Of a stretch of DNA of 64,000 nt, positions 34,050 through 42,437 are shown piece after piece (position 1 is the first letter of the stretch; each line of letters opens with the position of its first letter). A model generated the notes under the pieces. That model worked only from the letters and a program-made list of their open reading frames with translations, did no database searches and was not told the origin of the DNA. The stretch is from CAYUVA01 sp964448115 [NCBI: uncultured bacterium]. GTDB lineage: Bacteria > CAYUVA01. The stretch spans positions 1 through 64,000 of the forward strand of contig CAYUVA010000004.1 of NCBI GenBank assembly GCA_964448115.1, given 5' to 3'. The position numbers and the translations under genes were made by a program.

Positions 34050-35186
34050 ATGCCTGACAATAATTCCGACCTTATCTGGAAAAAGGAGCTGGAAGTGAAA
34101 AAGATAAACATAAACCTATCTGCAAAGAAATACTCGATACTCGTGGAAAGAAATGGGCTTGAAAAGCTCGACCAGTATATCGAAGAGATACAATTTCCAA
34201 AGAAGTTTGCCATCATTACCACGGTCAATGTCGCCGACCTGTTTTTGAAAAAGATCACCGATAAACTAAAACCTCGAGGATATGAAATCCTGGTAATTAT
34301 GCATCCCGAAGGGGAGAAGAACAAGACCCTTATGGCGGCGGCTAAGGTCTGCGAGCGCTTGCTCGAGCATGGCTTCGACAGGTTCTGCGGGTTGATTAAC
34401 CTCGGTGGCGGTATGACAAGCGACATTGGCGGATTCGCTGCCGGACTCTATATGCGCGGGATAAGGTATATCAATGTCCCGACCACTTTACTGGCTCAGA
34501 CCGACAGCGCAATCGGCGGCAAGACTGGGGTCAATCTCAGGGATGCAAAGAACCTTCTCGGCGTTTTTTACCATCCGGACATGGTGCTTTGTGACCCAGA
34601 CATACTGGTATCGCTATCTGACATAGAGTTCATAAGCGGAATGGCTGAAGTGATAAAGTATGCGATCTTAGGGGACTCACACCTGTTCGATTATCTCGAT
34701 AATAATAAAGAGCAGATCCTGCAAAAAGATCCCAAGCATCTAAGATATATAGTCGAGCGATGTGCCAGGATAAAGGCGGAGCTGGTCAGCGAAGATGAGT
34801 ATGACTTCGGTAAGCGAAGGCTGCTCAACCTGGGACATACCTTCGGTCATGCAGTAGAGGCGCTGACAAGTTACGATCGCTTTCGCCACGGACACGCGGT
34901 AGCTATCGGGATCTCCATCGCCTCGAACATCGCAAATAAGCTAGGAATACTTAAAAAGGAGGACTACAAAAAGATAGAGGACCTCCTAGATAGCTATAGG
35001 CTACCCACGGCAACCCAAAATATCGACCCCGAAGCTGCATTTGAGCAGCTTATCAAGGACAAGAAGGTAAAACTGGGGAGGTTACATCTAGTATTGCCCA
35101 CCGCCATCGGAGAAGCAGTGGTAAAGGACGATGTGCCTGCCGATACCATCAAGTCAGCGATTAGCGAAACCTTCATCGTGCTTTAA
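34050..35186 (+). CDS. aroB: 3-dehydroquinate synthase AroB
   Basis: AroB converts DAHP to 3-dehydroquinate, the second step of the shikimate pathway, using NAD and a divalent metal. The 378-aa product has PEGEKNKT, LGGGMTSDIGGF (GGGV..D in most), PTTLLAQTDSAIGGKTGVN, EVIKYAIL with metal ligand Glu, LNLGHTFGHAVE and HGHAVAIG with metal-binding His. The extended N-terminus (about 25 residues before KININL) is not conserved, so the start could lie downstream; the ATG at 34050 is taken, with an in-frame TTG at 34044. Specificity for DAHP and not a 2-deoxy-inosose-type substrate is inferred from overall similarity. Confidence 0.92.
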   Translation: MPDNNSDLIWKKELEVKKININLSAKKYSILVERNGLEKLDQYIEEIQFPKKFAIITTVNVADLFLKKITDKLKPRGYEILVIMHPEGEKNKTLMAAAKVCERLLEHGFDRFCGLINLGGGMTSDIGGFAAGLYMRGIRYINVPTTLLAQTDSAIGGKTGVNLRDAKNLLGVFYHPDMVLCDPDILVSLSDIEFISGMAEVIKYAILGDSHLFDYLDNNKEQILQKDPKHLRYIVERCARIKAELVSEDEYDFGKRRLLNLGHTFGHAVEALTSYDRFRHGHAVAIGISIASNIANKLGILKKEDYKKIEDLLDSYRLPTATQNIDPEAAFEQLIKDKKVKLGRLHLVLPTAIGEAVVKDDVPADTIKSAISETFIVL

Positions 35187-35475
35187 TACCGTTATACCGT
35201 GGTAGAGCGATAAATGAAGGGGCACGAGCGGCGAGTGTAGGCGAATCGTGGAGGAGCTCATGGAGGGAACTCTATTGCCAATATTATTAGATTCCTTCCC
35301 TACCTTGGCGCAACTCGCCAGAGCTTTGCTCGATCGCAATGACAAACAGGGTTAATTTCTGGGATTTTGAGACAAATACCTATGGGAAGGAGTGGGGAAG
35401 AAGGCTTCAATGTAATATGAGTCATGGCTTTTAGCCCTGCATGGCAAGTGAGAGACTCCTCGTCTATCAAAGATC
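35187..35475. other. Noncoding region between aroB and the radical SAM gene
   Basis: No gene seen. It holds a segment at about 35288-35346 (ttagattccttccctacctt through gatcgcaatgaca) that resembles widespread short dispersed elements, and no obvious terminator. Confidence 0.5.
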
Positions 35476-35504
35476 TTCATTTGCTGTGTGCGCTTGTGTA
35501 TAAT
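35476..35504 (+). promoter_or_regulatory. Promoter of the radical SAM gene
   Basis: A perfect TATAAT at 35499-35504 lies 17 bp from TTCATT (35476-35481). It lies inside the longest possible reading frame, which argues that translation begins at the ATG at 35527 and not at the upstream GTG at 35488. Confidence 0.6.
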
Positions 35505-35526
35505 AGAAAACTATAGACTGCTTATC

Positions 35527-36891
35527 ATGCAAGACAAGGTAACAAGGCTGCTGCGCTGGGCAAAGGGAGAGACAGCGTCCCCCTACAAGATCGACCTGGA
35601 GCCGACCCACGGCTGCAACCTGCGCTGCGTCTTCTGCTGGACAAGGGACGAGCAGCGCCTTGGCTACGCAGCCTATCGAAGACCGCTTTCAAGGGAACGG
35701 CTTCTGACATTAATAGATGAGGCTGCCGAGATGGGAGTAGCTGAATGGCAGGTCGCCGGCGGCTGGGAGCCGATGATTAAGCCGGCACTCGGACTGGAGA
35801 TTATGGAGAGGATCAAGGCGCACGGCATGTACGGCAGCCTGACCACCAACGGAACCCTATTCAACGAGCAGATCATCAAGCGCATGGTCGAGATAGGCTG
35901 GGATCAGGTGCTCTACAGCGTGGAGGGGGCTACATCAGAGACACATGACAAGCTGGTGGGTAAACAGGGCGCTTTTGGCAAGATCCTCGACAGCCTGGCG
36001 CTTTTTCAGAAATATATGCGCCTGGCTGATACCAAAAAGCCAGTGATCAGCTTCCATACCGTGATCACCGAGTACAACTGGCTTGAGATCGCTGATATGT
36101 TCGATGTCGCAGCCCGCTTTGGGATAGTCGGCGTGGATGTGGAGCCAGTTACTATCTGGAATCAGGAACTTTCACATTACCGCATGAGCAGCCAGAGCAA
36201 GGAGGCTTTCCTGGCAAGCATCCCTGATATACTGAAAAAGGCGAGGCGGCTCAAGGTGGCCACAAACCTGCAAAAAATGCTGGATCGCAACCTGATCGAT
36301 AAGAGCAAGCTGGACAAGACCATCGCTAGCGACCGTCTATCATGCCAGGCTGCGGACAATCCGCTGCTGAGCGTCCCCTGCTACGAGCCGTGGCTTAATA
36401 TGGAGGTCAGGGCAAGCGGGCATGTGGTGCCCTGTCGGCTTAACGATGATGATGACTATGTTCATATAGAAGACTACTCCCTTAAGGAGATATGGCTAGG
36501 TGATTTTTTCGAGGATATTCGCGGATTGATGCTGCGCGGTCAGCTTCCGGGATATTGCAAGACCTGTGCTGCCGGAAAGTTGGTGCAGAATCGACTGCTG
36601 CGCCAGAGGCTGCGCGATGCCTACAATAGCCTTCCGCTATCCGAAACGAGTAAAGCAGTGGTCCAGGTGCCCGTGATCTCCGAGCCAGAGCGCCAGAGTA
36701 GGGAATTCGAGCGCCTGAAGCGTCGATTGAACGCACTGGACGAGCAGGCGGAGTTCCTGGAGAATGAGCTGCTTGAGGTGCAGAACCAGCTTCTGAGCCT
36801 AGAAGGCTACAAAAAGGATTACAAGCGTATAAATTCCAATATCTTTTACAAGTTATATATAAAAATAAATAATTTAATTACTAAATTCTAA
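35527..36891 (+). CDS. Radical SAM/SPASM protein with coiled-coil tail
   Basis: A 454-aa radical SAM enzyme. The 4Fe-4S motif is CNLRCVFC (CxxxCxxC) near residue 25, followed by a TIM-barrel-like region with VAGGWEPMI and SLTTNGTLF. A SPASM-type domain (about 270-370) has CYEPWLNMEVRASGHVVPC and YCKTCAAG for auxiliary clusters. The C-terminus is a coiled coil (EFERLKRRLNALDEQAEFLENEL...) ending in a short basic-hydrophobic helix (FYKLYIKINN). SPASM enzymes modify peptides or sugars; no small peptide substrate gene was recognised next to it. Substrate unknown. Confidence 0.87.
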   Translation: MQDKVTRLLRWAKGETASPYKIDLEPTHGCNLRCVFCWTRDEQRLGYAAYRRPLSRERLLTLIDEAAEMGVAEWQVAGGWEPMIKPALGLEIMERIKAHGMYGSLTTNGTLFNEQIIKRMVEIGWDQVLYSVEGATSETHDKLVGKQGAFGKILDSLALFQKYMRLADTKKPVISFHTVITEYNWLEIADMFDVAARFGIVGVDVEPVTIWNQELSHYRMSSQSKEAFLASIPDILKKARRLKVATNLQKMLDRNLIDKSKLDKTIASDRLSCQAADNPLLSVPCYEPWLNMEVRASGHVVPCRLNDDDDYVHIEDYSLKEIWLGDFFEDIRGLMLRGQLPGYCKTCAAGKLVQNRLLRQRLRDAYNSLPLSETSKAVVQVPVISEPERQSREFERLKRRLNALDEQAEFLENELLEVQNQLLSLEGYKKDYKRINSNIFYKLYIKINNLITKF

Positions 36892-37167
36892 GCTATCTCT
36901 GTATGACGGTTGATACTATCGGAAATCTTCTGAAAAAATGGTTCAGGTATTAAGATTGTACTAATGGATTATCGTTATCCTGATCAGCAAGATAAAATCT
37001 TGTAACCAGGAAAGGAAGATCTGCAAGTCAAGAAGTATGAACCTAGGGCAGTAGTTGTGCATATAAGCGAGGAATGGTAAACCAGCAGGCGTTACTAGGA
37101 TATGGAGTTACCAGGTGATAATCCCGACCTTTTGATTTTCAAGTCCTCGTTAAAGGACGGTTGTCTT
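36892..37167 (+). other. Noncoding stretch leading into a terminator; possible small RNA or long 3' UTR
   Basis: No gene longer than about 14 codons is credible here. The stretch between the radical SAM stop and the terminator at 37168 is about 276 nt. It contains a small frame behind GAGGA (about 37073-37118, MVNQQALLGYGVTR) that I do not regard as proven. No known RNA family was recognised. Confidence 0.4.
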
Positions 37168-37205
37168 TGCCACCCCCAGAATTAACTCAATGGGTGGCAT
37201 TTTTT
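37168..37205 (+). terminator. Rho-independent terminator
   Basis: TGCCACCC (37168-37175) pairs perfectly with GGGTGGCA (37192-37199), followed by six T residues (37200-37205). It ends plus-strand transcription from the radical SAM gene or from an RNA in the preceding gap. Confidence 0.9.
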
Positions 37206-37249
37206 ATAAATGGACTAGGCTAATTGACTATCAATTTATCGAGCCACAA

Positions 37250-38272
37250 CTATCTCCTCTTCGACGCTATTCTCCTTGCCAGGTCTTGCATGTCAGCAAC
37301 CTCGTCCCTCTCATCAACTATCTCTTGACCCAAAAGCGTCTCCAACATATCCTCAAGCGACACGATCCCCTCTATACCGCCGAATTCATCTACTACTATA
37401 GCGATGTGCTGGTCCTGCTTGAGCATCTGCTCGATTGCAGTAGCCACGGTAGTTAACTCAGGGAAATAGATAATCGGCTTTTTAAGCACAGCCAACTTAA
37501 CATCTCCTTTGCCCGAGGCGAGTGCTTCATACAGGTCTGCTCTCAGAACATAGCCCTTTATATCCTCTGTTGACTCCCCATAGATAGGGATCCTCGAAAA
37601 AGGTATCGGTTGGTATGTCTCAACCATTTCTTTCACGGTCATATCTTGAGGCAGCGAAAATAGCACGGTTCGTGGAGTACGAATCTGCTTGAGGGTGATC
37701 TTGCCGAGAGCGAGAACATTCGACACTATTCGATGTTCCCTTGCCCTTAAAGTCCCACCCTTCCATCCAAGCCTTATTGTTGCAAGCACCTCAGCCCTGG
37801 TAATGAGATCTTTATGCCGCTGGTATCCGATTAGATGGTTGATCTTCTCCAGCAGGATGATTAGCGGAAAGCAGATAAAAATCATTATCCTGGTTGCATA
37901 AGCTGTGATACTAGCCAGCGAAGCAGCGTGGACAGCACCGAGTGTCTTGGGGATAATCTCGCTAACCACCAGGATGGCAAGTGTCATTATTGCACTAGCT
38001 ATACCAACCGCAGCGTTGCCGAATATGACCGCCGCCTGTGCGCCGACCCCGGTAGCTCCCACCGTATGAGCAACTGTGTTTATAGTCAGGATCGCTGCCA
38101 GGGGACGGTCTATATTCTCCTTCATCTGCTTTAGGAGCTTACCTGTCTTGGAGCCTTGCTCGATCATCACCTCCATCTTGCTGCGAGGAAGGCTCAACAG
38201 ACTCGCCTCCAGCAATGAGCAAAGAAATGAGATCGATATGGCGAGGACAGCGAATATTAAAAGAAGCGTCAT
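37250..38272 (-). CDS. CNNM-domain (DUF21) and CBS-pair membrane transporter, HlyC/CorC-like
   Basis: A 340-aa membrane protein. Residues about 1-180 form the CNNM/DUF21 domain with three to four helices (FLCSLLEASLLSL, NTVAHTVGATGVG, LVVSEIIPKTLGA). A tandem CBS pair (about 200-325) ends DEFGGIEGIVSLEDMLETLLG. The C-terminal CorC_HlyC domain of longer relatives is missing. Family members are linked to Mg or Na transport or metal homeostasis. Its 3' end faces the plus-strand terminator. Confidence 0.9.
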   Translation of the reverse strand: MTLLLIFAVLAISISFLCSLLEASLLSLPRSKMEVMIEQGSKTGKLLKQMKENIDRPLAAILTINTVAHTVGATGVGAQAAVIFGNAAVGIASAIMTLAILVVSEIIPKTLGAVHAASLASITAYATRIMIFICFPLIILLEKINHLIGYQRHKDLITRAEVLATIRLGWKGGTLRAREHRIVSNVLALGKITLKQIRTPRTVLFSLPQDMTVKEMVETYQPIPFSRIPIYGESTEDIKGYVLRADLYEALASGKGDVKLAVLKKPIIYFPELTTVATAIEQMLKQDQHIAIVVDEFGGIEGIVSLEDMLETLLGQEIVDERDEVADMQDLARRIASKRR

Positions 38273-38649
38273 TTCTCGTATTCTATCTTATTTCAATAGG
38301 ATCCATTTTATACCGAAAGCCCGCGCATTTAAAATAGCAATCAGATACCGATCCCTCAAGCAGAGCATATAGAAAATTTTATCCTTATCTATTGCACAAT
38401 AGATTACTTCCCTAGAAAGATAACCCCATTTCGTGCATGATAATCTTCGTGCCTTCTGACCTTTTCGGGATCATCCCGAGTAGCCCACCGGCTTGCACCA
38501 GGTTCATGAGTAAATGACATACTATATCCCTTATCGCTGCTTCAATGACCGTATTTATTGCGAGACGGGGGCGGGAACCCTGGAGAGACGCACAAGAAAA
38601 CGGCTTCGAACCGGATCGATTCTTCAGTGCTGCCCTAACCCAAATTCGC
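38273..38649. other. Noncoding divergent region with dispersed repeat
   Basis: Between the CNNM gene and hbd. It holds the 54-bp repeat copy 2 (38399-38452), a TCGGGATCATCCCGA hairpin just beyond it (38464-38478), and no supported gene. The downstream 0.2 kb before the hbd promoter shows nothing I can name. Confidence 0.55.
38399..38452 (-). repeat. 54-bp dispersed repeat, copy 2 (inverted)
   Basis: The reverse complement matches 61899-61952 at 46/54 positions and 20391-20444 at 44/54, without gaps (counted by eye). Intergenic. Confidence 0.8.
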
Positions 38650-38678
38650 TTGCAAACCAGGCGACATTTATATATACT
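38650..38678 (+). promoter_or_regulatory. Sigma70-type promoter of hbd
   Basis: TTGCAA (38650-38655), a 17-bp spacer and TATACT (38673-38678). The leader to the ATG at 38736 would be about 50 nt and ends in a strong AGGAGG site. Confidence 0.6.
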
Positions 38679-38735
38679 CGTACTGCAAAATGTAAGTAAC
38701 TTTGGGACCCTAAATCTTGCAGGAGGAACGAGACT

Positions 38736-39593
38736 ATGGCTACCAAGAAGATTCTGGTAATCGGTGCTGGTTTAATGGGACGGGGAATCACCCAGGTTTG
38801 TGCACAATCAGGATACAAAACTGTAATGTCCGATATCGACCAGGCACAGATAGACGATGCTATGGGACTTATAAACAAGCTGCTCTCCAAGAATGTAGCA
38901 AAGGAAAAGATGACCCAGCAGCAGGCAGATGAGACCCTGGCAAATATTACCACCTCGAATAACCTGGAGTTCGCCAAGGAAGCAGATTTCATTATCGAGG
39001 CAGTATCGGAAAACAAGGAGCTTAAGAAGAAGATCTTCCAACAACTCGATGAGATGGCGCGCCCGGATGTTATTCTAGGCACGAATACAAGCTCGATCCC
39101 AATAACCGAGATAGCCTCGGTTACCAAGCGCCCAGACAAGGTTATAGGCGTGCACTTCATGAATCCGGTGCCGGTGATGAAGCTGGTCGAGATCGTAATG
39201 GGTTTACAGACCTCGCAGGATACCTTGAATACAACCAAAGAACTTGCCACGAGCCTGGGCAAGGAATTCGTGGTTGCCCAGAGAGACTTTGCCGGCTTTA
39301 TCGTAAACCGGATCTGTGTTCCACTAATTAATGAGGCAGCATGGCTATTGCACGACGGCATGGGAACGGTAGAGGATATTGATAAGGCTATCAAGCTAGG
39401 CTTAAATCATCCCATGGGTCCGTTAACCCTTGGAGATTTCGTAGGTCTGGATACCACGCTCTATATCCTGGAGATCATGTACGAGTGCTATAAGGATGCT
39501 CGATATCGTCCATGTCCATTGCTTAGACAACTAGTTCAGGCAGGACACTACGGCAGAAAGAGCGGCAGAGGGTTCTACGACTACTCTTCATAG
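38736..39593 (+). CDS. hbd: 3-hydroxybutyryl-CoA dehydrogenase
   Basis: A 285-aa NAD(P)-dependent 3-hydroxyacyl-CoA dehydrogenase. The Rossmann motif is VIGAGLMGRGITQVCA with SDID as the dinucleotide-ribose contact. IIEAVSENKELKK, TNTSSIPITEIA and HFMNPVPVMKLVEI contain the catalytic His, and DFAGFIVNRI and NHPMGPLTLGDFVGLD follow. Length matches the short clostridial-type enzyme of butyrate/butanol or beta-oxidation pathways. AGGAGG lies 10 nt before the ATG. It is monocistronic here; a crotonase that could act in the same pathway is 23 kb away (62059). Confidence 0.96.
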   Translation: MATKKILVIGAGLMGRGITQVCAQSGYKTVMSDIDQAQIDDAMGLINKLLSKNVAKEKMTQQQADETLANITTSNNLEFAKEADFIIEAVSENKELKKKIFQQLDEMARPDVILGTNTSSIPITEIASVTKRPDKVIGVHFMNPVPVMKLVEIVMGLQTSQDTLNTTKELATSLGKEFVVAQRDFAGFIVNRICVPLINEAAWLLHDGMGTVEDIDKAIKLGLNHPMGPLTLGDFVGLDTTLYILEIMYECYKDARYRPCPLLRQLVQAGHYGRKSGRGFYDYSS

Positions 39594-39695
39594 GGAGAAG
39601 CTTTTTACAAAGATGGCTGAAGGCTATTAGGAGCGGGCATTGAACCGTCTCCTTGTGGACAAGAGGAGAATAACAAGTATCAGCTTATTTAACCA

Positions 39696-40796
39696 TCAGG
39701 GATAACCGATCACAATAATGTTATCACCGAGGATTTGGTACTCACAATCCCTTAGCTTTATCGCATCCTTCAAACCCTCGACACCCTTTCCGGAAAACAG
39801 CGAGACCGCCTTTTCTCCTCCGATGAGTATCGGAGCGATGACGATGCTCACCTTGTCAAACAGGCGCTGCTCTAAAAAGCTCGTGATGGTCATGCCACCG
39901 CCCTCGACCAGCAGGCTGGTGATCTCTTGATTCCCCAGGTAATCGAGTAATCCAGCCAGATCCAGCCCATTTTCATCGATCTTAAGCCCCAGTATATCGA
40001 CATGTCCGGGTAGTTTCCTAGAAGGGAGCTTCCATCTTACATTTTTTGCTATGCACCAAACGACCCGCTCCTGTCTGGTGCGGTTGAAGATGTTGCTTTC
40101 AAGGTTAACCGTTGCATCGGGGTCGAGGATCACCCGATGCGGTTGTTTCCCTTGATAGCCCTCGATTCTACATGTAAGTTGAGGATCGTCCTTGTGCACG
40201 GTGGCTGCTCCGACCAGGACGGCATCGTGCTTTGCTCGCAGGCTGTGGGCGAACTCCCTCGCCTTCTCGCCGGAGATCCACTGCGAGTCGCCCGTCCTGG
40301 TGGCGAGCTTTCCGTCCATGCTTATGGCGCACTTGACCAGAACAAAAGGGCGCCTGGTGGTGATCCACTTGAAGAAGCACTCGTTCAGTCGCCTAGCCTG
40401 AGTCTCAAGGATGCCGACCTCGACATCGATGCCGTGATCGCGCAATATCTTGACACCCTTGCCCTGAACGCTCGGATTAGGGTCGATGCAAGCGATATAA
40501 ACCTTGCTCAAGCCAGCGTTTATGATCTCGGTAGTGCATGGACCGGTTCTGCCAACGCAGCAGCAAGGCTCTAGGGTAACGAACATCTGTAGTCCCTTGG
40601 GGGTGATTTTAAGGCTGCGCAGCGCTTGTACCTCGGCGTGAGGTTGTCCGGCGCAACGGTGATACCCCTGACCAACGATCTCGCCATCCTTGACGATCAC
40701 AGCTCCCACCATCGGGTTGGGGGATGTCTGTCCCTCCGCTTTGGCTGCCAGATCGAGCGCTACTCTCATAAAGCGTTCTTTATCTTGCTGTCTCAT
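39696..40796 (-). CDS. ribD: Bifunctional riboflavin biosynthesis protein RibD
   Basis: RibD deaminates and then reduces the product of GTP cyclohydrolase II. The 366-aa protein has the zinc deaminase domain with TSPNPMVGAV, PHAEVQAL and EPCCCVGRTGPC (EPCCHxGRTPPC in most). The C-terminal reductase domain has KCAISMDGKLAT, SQWISGEKAREFAHSLRAKHDAVLVG, LVEGGGMTITSFL and APILIGG. It is separate from other rib genes and lies 11 bp from the flippase gene on the same strand, so it may be read from the flippase promoter. Confidence 0.96.
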   Translation of the reverse strand: MRQQDKERFMRVALDLAAKAEGQTSPNPMVGAVIVKDGEIVGQGYHRCAGQPHAEVQALRSLKITPKGLQMFVTLEPCCCVGRTGPCTTEIINAGLSKVYIACIDPNPSVQGKGVKILRDHGIDVEVGILETQARRLNECFFKWITTRRPFVLVKCAISMDGKLATRTGDSQWISGEKAREFAHSLRAKHDAVLVGAATVHKDDPQLTCRIEGYQGKQPHRVILDPDATVNLESNIFNRTRQERVVWCIAKNVRWKLPSRKLPGHVDILGLKIDENGLDLAGLLDYLGNQEITSLLVEGGGMTITSFLEQRLFDKVSIVIAPILIGGEKAVSLFSGKGVEGLKDAIKLRDCEYQILGDNIIVIGYP

Positions 40797-40806
40797 TCTT
40801 ACTTGC

Positions 40807-42273
40807 TTATTTTTTATTTATCGTGTCTTTAATTTTATCTTTTATAGCAACCAGAAGCGCCAGATCATAAGACTTGAAGGCTCGCAGTGCAAAGAGGAAA
40901 AGAAGATAGACAATCGTTGCCAGCACTGATACCAGGAAAAAGTTCATTTTGGGGAGCAGATAAAGCACCGCTCCTGCTGGCAGCGCGCAAAGAAGAGGCT
41001 TGTAGATATTTACTATTAACCCGATCGACCCCTTGGCTATTATACGCAAAAGGCATGCCAGAACGATCATGTCCAGAAACTTGGTCGCACCGCAAACAAC
41101 ACCAGCGCCAACAAAGCTATACTTAGGTATCATCACAAAGTTCAGCCCTATATTTATCCCCGCATTGACCAGCACATACAGGATGACCACATTGAGCAAT
41201 CGACTGTTTTTCAGGATATTAAGCGCTGGAATGTCCATGAATATGGTAAACAGCCCCCAAGCTAAGAAGGGAAGTACACGACCTGAATCGTGGAAATCCT
41301 TTCCAAATACCATGGTTACTATATCATAAGAGCGGAAGGTCATAATCACAACAATGGGGATCGATATTATTGCCAAGAGCCTCACCGATTCGCGGTAGGT
41401 CAGCCACATCCGATCCCTTGCCTGGGCATACAGGTAGCTCATCAGCGGCAACAGCGCTATCTCCAGGCTGGTCGGTATGAAGGTGAAGAATTCGAGGATG
41501 CGCATCGAGGCGCTGTAGTAGCCTACTGCTGCCTCGCTGCTGTAGTGCGGGGAGCTGATCTTGGATAGAAGCACCACATCTATGCGCGCATAAATCATCC
41601 CAACTATCATCAAGGCTGTGAATGGAAGGGTCTCCTTGAGCACCTTGAGCATCTTGCCGGGGGCAATGCGTCCCCATATCCTGATCCCGAACCGCTTCAC
41701 GATAAATGCCAGGCAAAGCGCGGTGATCGCAGAAGACATCAGGTAGGAGCCGAGCAAGCCGATCAGGTAAAAGCCTAAAAGCAACGCAGTTACGCCACTT
41801 GTTACCACCAGCAGCTTGAAGACCACCTGCATGGCAGCGGTTACCTCCATGCGCTGCAAGCCGTTGAACAGGGCGTTGAACATGGCTATAAAAGCATTGG
41901 TGAGCAGCGAGACGCCACCCACTATGCCCAGAATGACTACATCCGGCTTGTAGGCAAGCACCTGGAAGATGATCAGCATAACTAGATAGAAAAAGGTGGC
42001 AGAGATGAATGATATGGCAAGCGCATTTGGAAGATAGAAGTCGGCTGACTTGTTGTCCTTGCCCACCTCACGCACCAGCAAAGTGCCCATACCCAGGTCA
42101 ACGAAGAAACCGAACATCTGGATGTAAACATAGACCAGCGCGTACTTTCCATAAGCCTCTACACCCAAGGTGCGAGTGATATACATGGTCAGTGCCATGG
42201 ATAAAAAGCGGGTGAGAAGACTGGCAGATAAAAGGAATATCGTGTTCTTGGCTACCTTTAATGCTTGGCTCAT
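40807..42273 (-). CDS. Wzx-like polysaccharide/lipid-linked oligosaccharide flippase
   Basis: A 488-aa membrane protein of the polysaccharide-synthesis MOP superfamily with about 12-14 helices. The N-terminus FLLSASLLTRFLSMALTMYITRTLGVEAYGKYALV has the family's R..G...YG signature, and FFVDLGMGTLLVREVGKD follows. Members export undecaprenyl-linked glycan units for O-antigen, capsule or teichuronic-like polymers. It probably carries glycans made by the transferases in the window (inference). Confidence 0.9.
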   Translation of the reverse strand: MSQALKVAKNTIFLLSASLLTRFLSMALTMYITRTLGVEAYGKYALVYVYIQMFGFFVDLGMGTLLVREVGKDNKSADFYLPNALAISFISATFFYLVMLIIFQVLAYKPDVVILGIVGGVSLLTNAFIAMFNALFNGLQRMEVTAAMQVVFKLLVVTSGVTALLLGFYLIGLLGSYLMSSAITALCLAFIVKRFGIRIWGRIAPGKMLKVLKETLPFTALMIVGMIYARIDVVLLSKISSPHYSSEAAVGYYSASMRILEFFTFIPTSLEIALLPLMSYLYAQARDRMWLTYRESVRLLAIISIPIVVIMTFRSYDIVTMVFGKDFHDSGRVLPFLAWGLFTIFMDIPALNILKNSRLLNVVILYVLVNAGINIGLNFVMIPKYSFVGAGVVCGATKFLDMIVLACLLRIIAKGSIGLIVNIYKPLLCALPAGAVLYLLPKMNFFLVSVLATIVYLLFLFALRAFKSYDLALLVAIKDKIKDTINKK

Positions 42274-42310
42274 CTTCGCTAGGCTGTCATCGATTGTTCA
42301 AGATAAAAAG

Positions 42311-42338
42311 AATATACCGGATCGCATACTCCTTGCAA
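42311..42338 (-). promoter_or_regulatory. Promoter of the flippase gene
   Basis: On the minus strand: TTGCAA (42333-42338), a 16-bp spacer and TATATT (42311-42316). The implied leader is about 30 nt. Confidence 0.5.
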
Positions 42339-42395
42339 CTGGGGATTGAATCCTGGATGCAGGATAAAATAATTAAGCAATATCAAGCAACCTGT

Positions 42396-42425
42396 TTGAC
42401 AGGGGGTGGCGAATATACCTATAAT
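42396..42425 (+). promoter_or_regulatory. Consensus promoter abutting the DUF3108 gene
   Basis: A perfect TTGACA (42396-42401), an 18-bp spacer and a perfect TATAAT (42420-42425). The ATG at 42438 starts 12 nt after the -10 box, so the leader would be about 5-6 nt, and no Shine-Dalgarno sequence precedes the ATG. Confidence 0.75.
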
Positions 42426-42437
42426 TCGTGCAATAAT

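Noticed and set aside
35488-35526. GTG start for the radical SAM gene
   Set aside because: The TATAAT promoter lies at 35499-35504, inside that extension, so transcription would start after the GTG.
42261-42437. Longer N-terminus of the DUF3108 protein
   Set aside because: A consensus promoter lies within this stretch and the ATG at 42438 gives a normal signal peptide directly.
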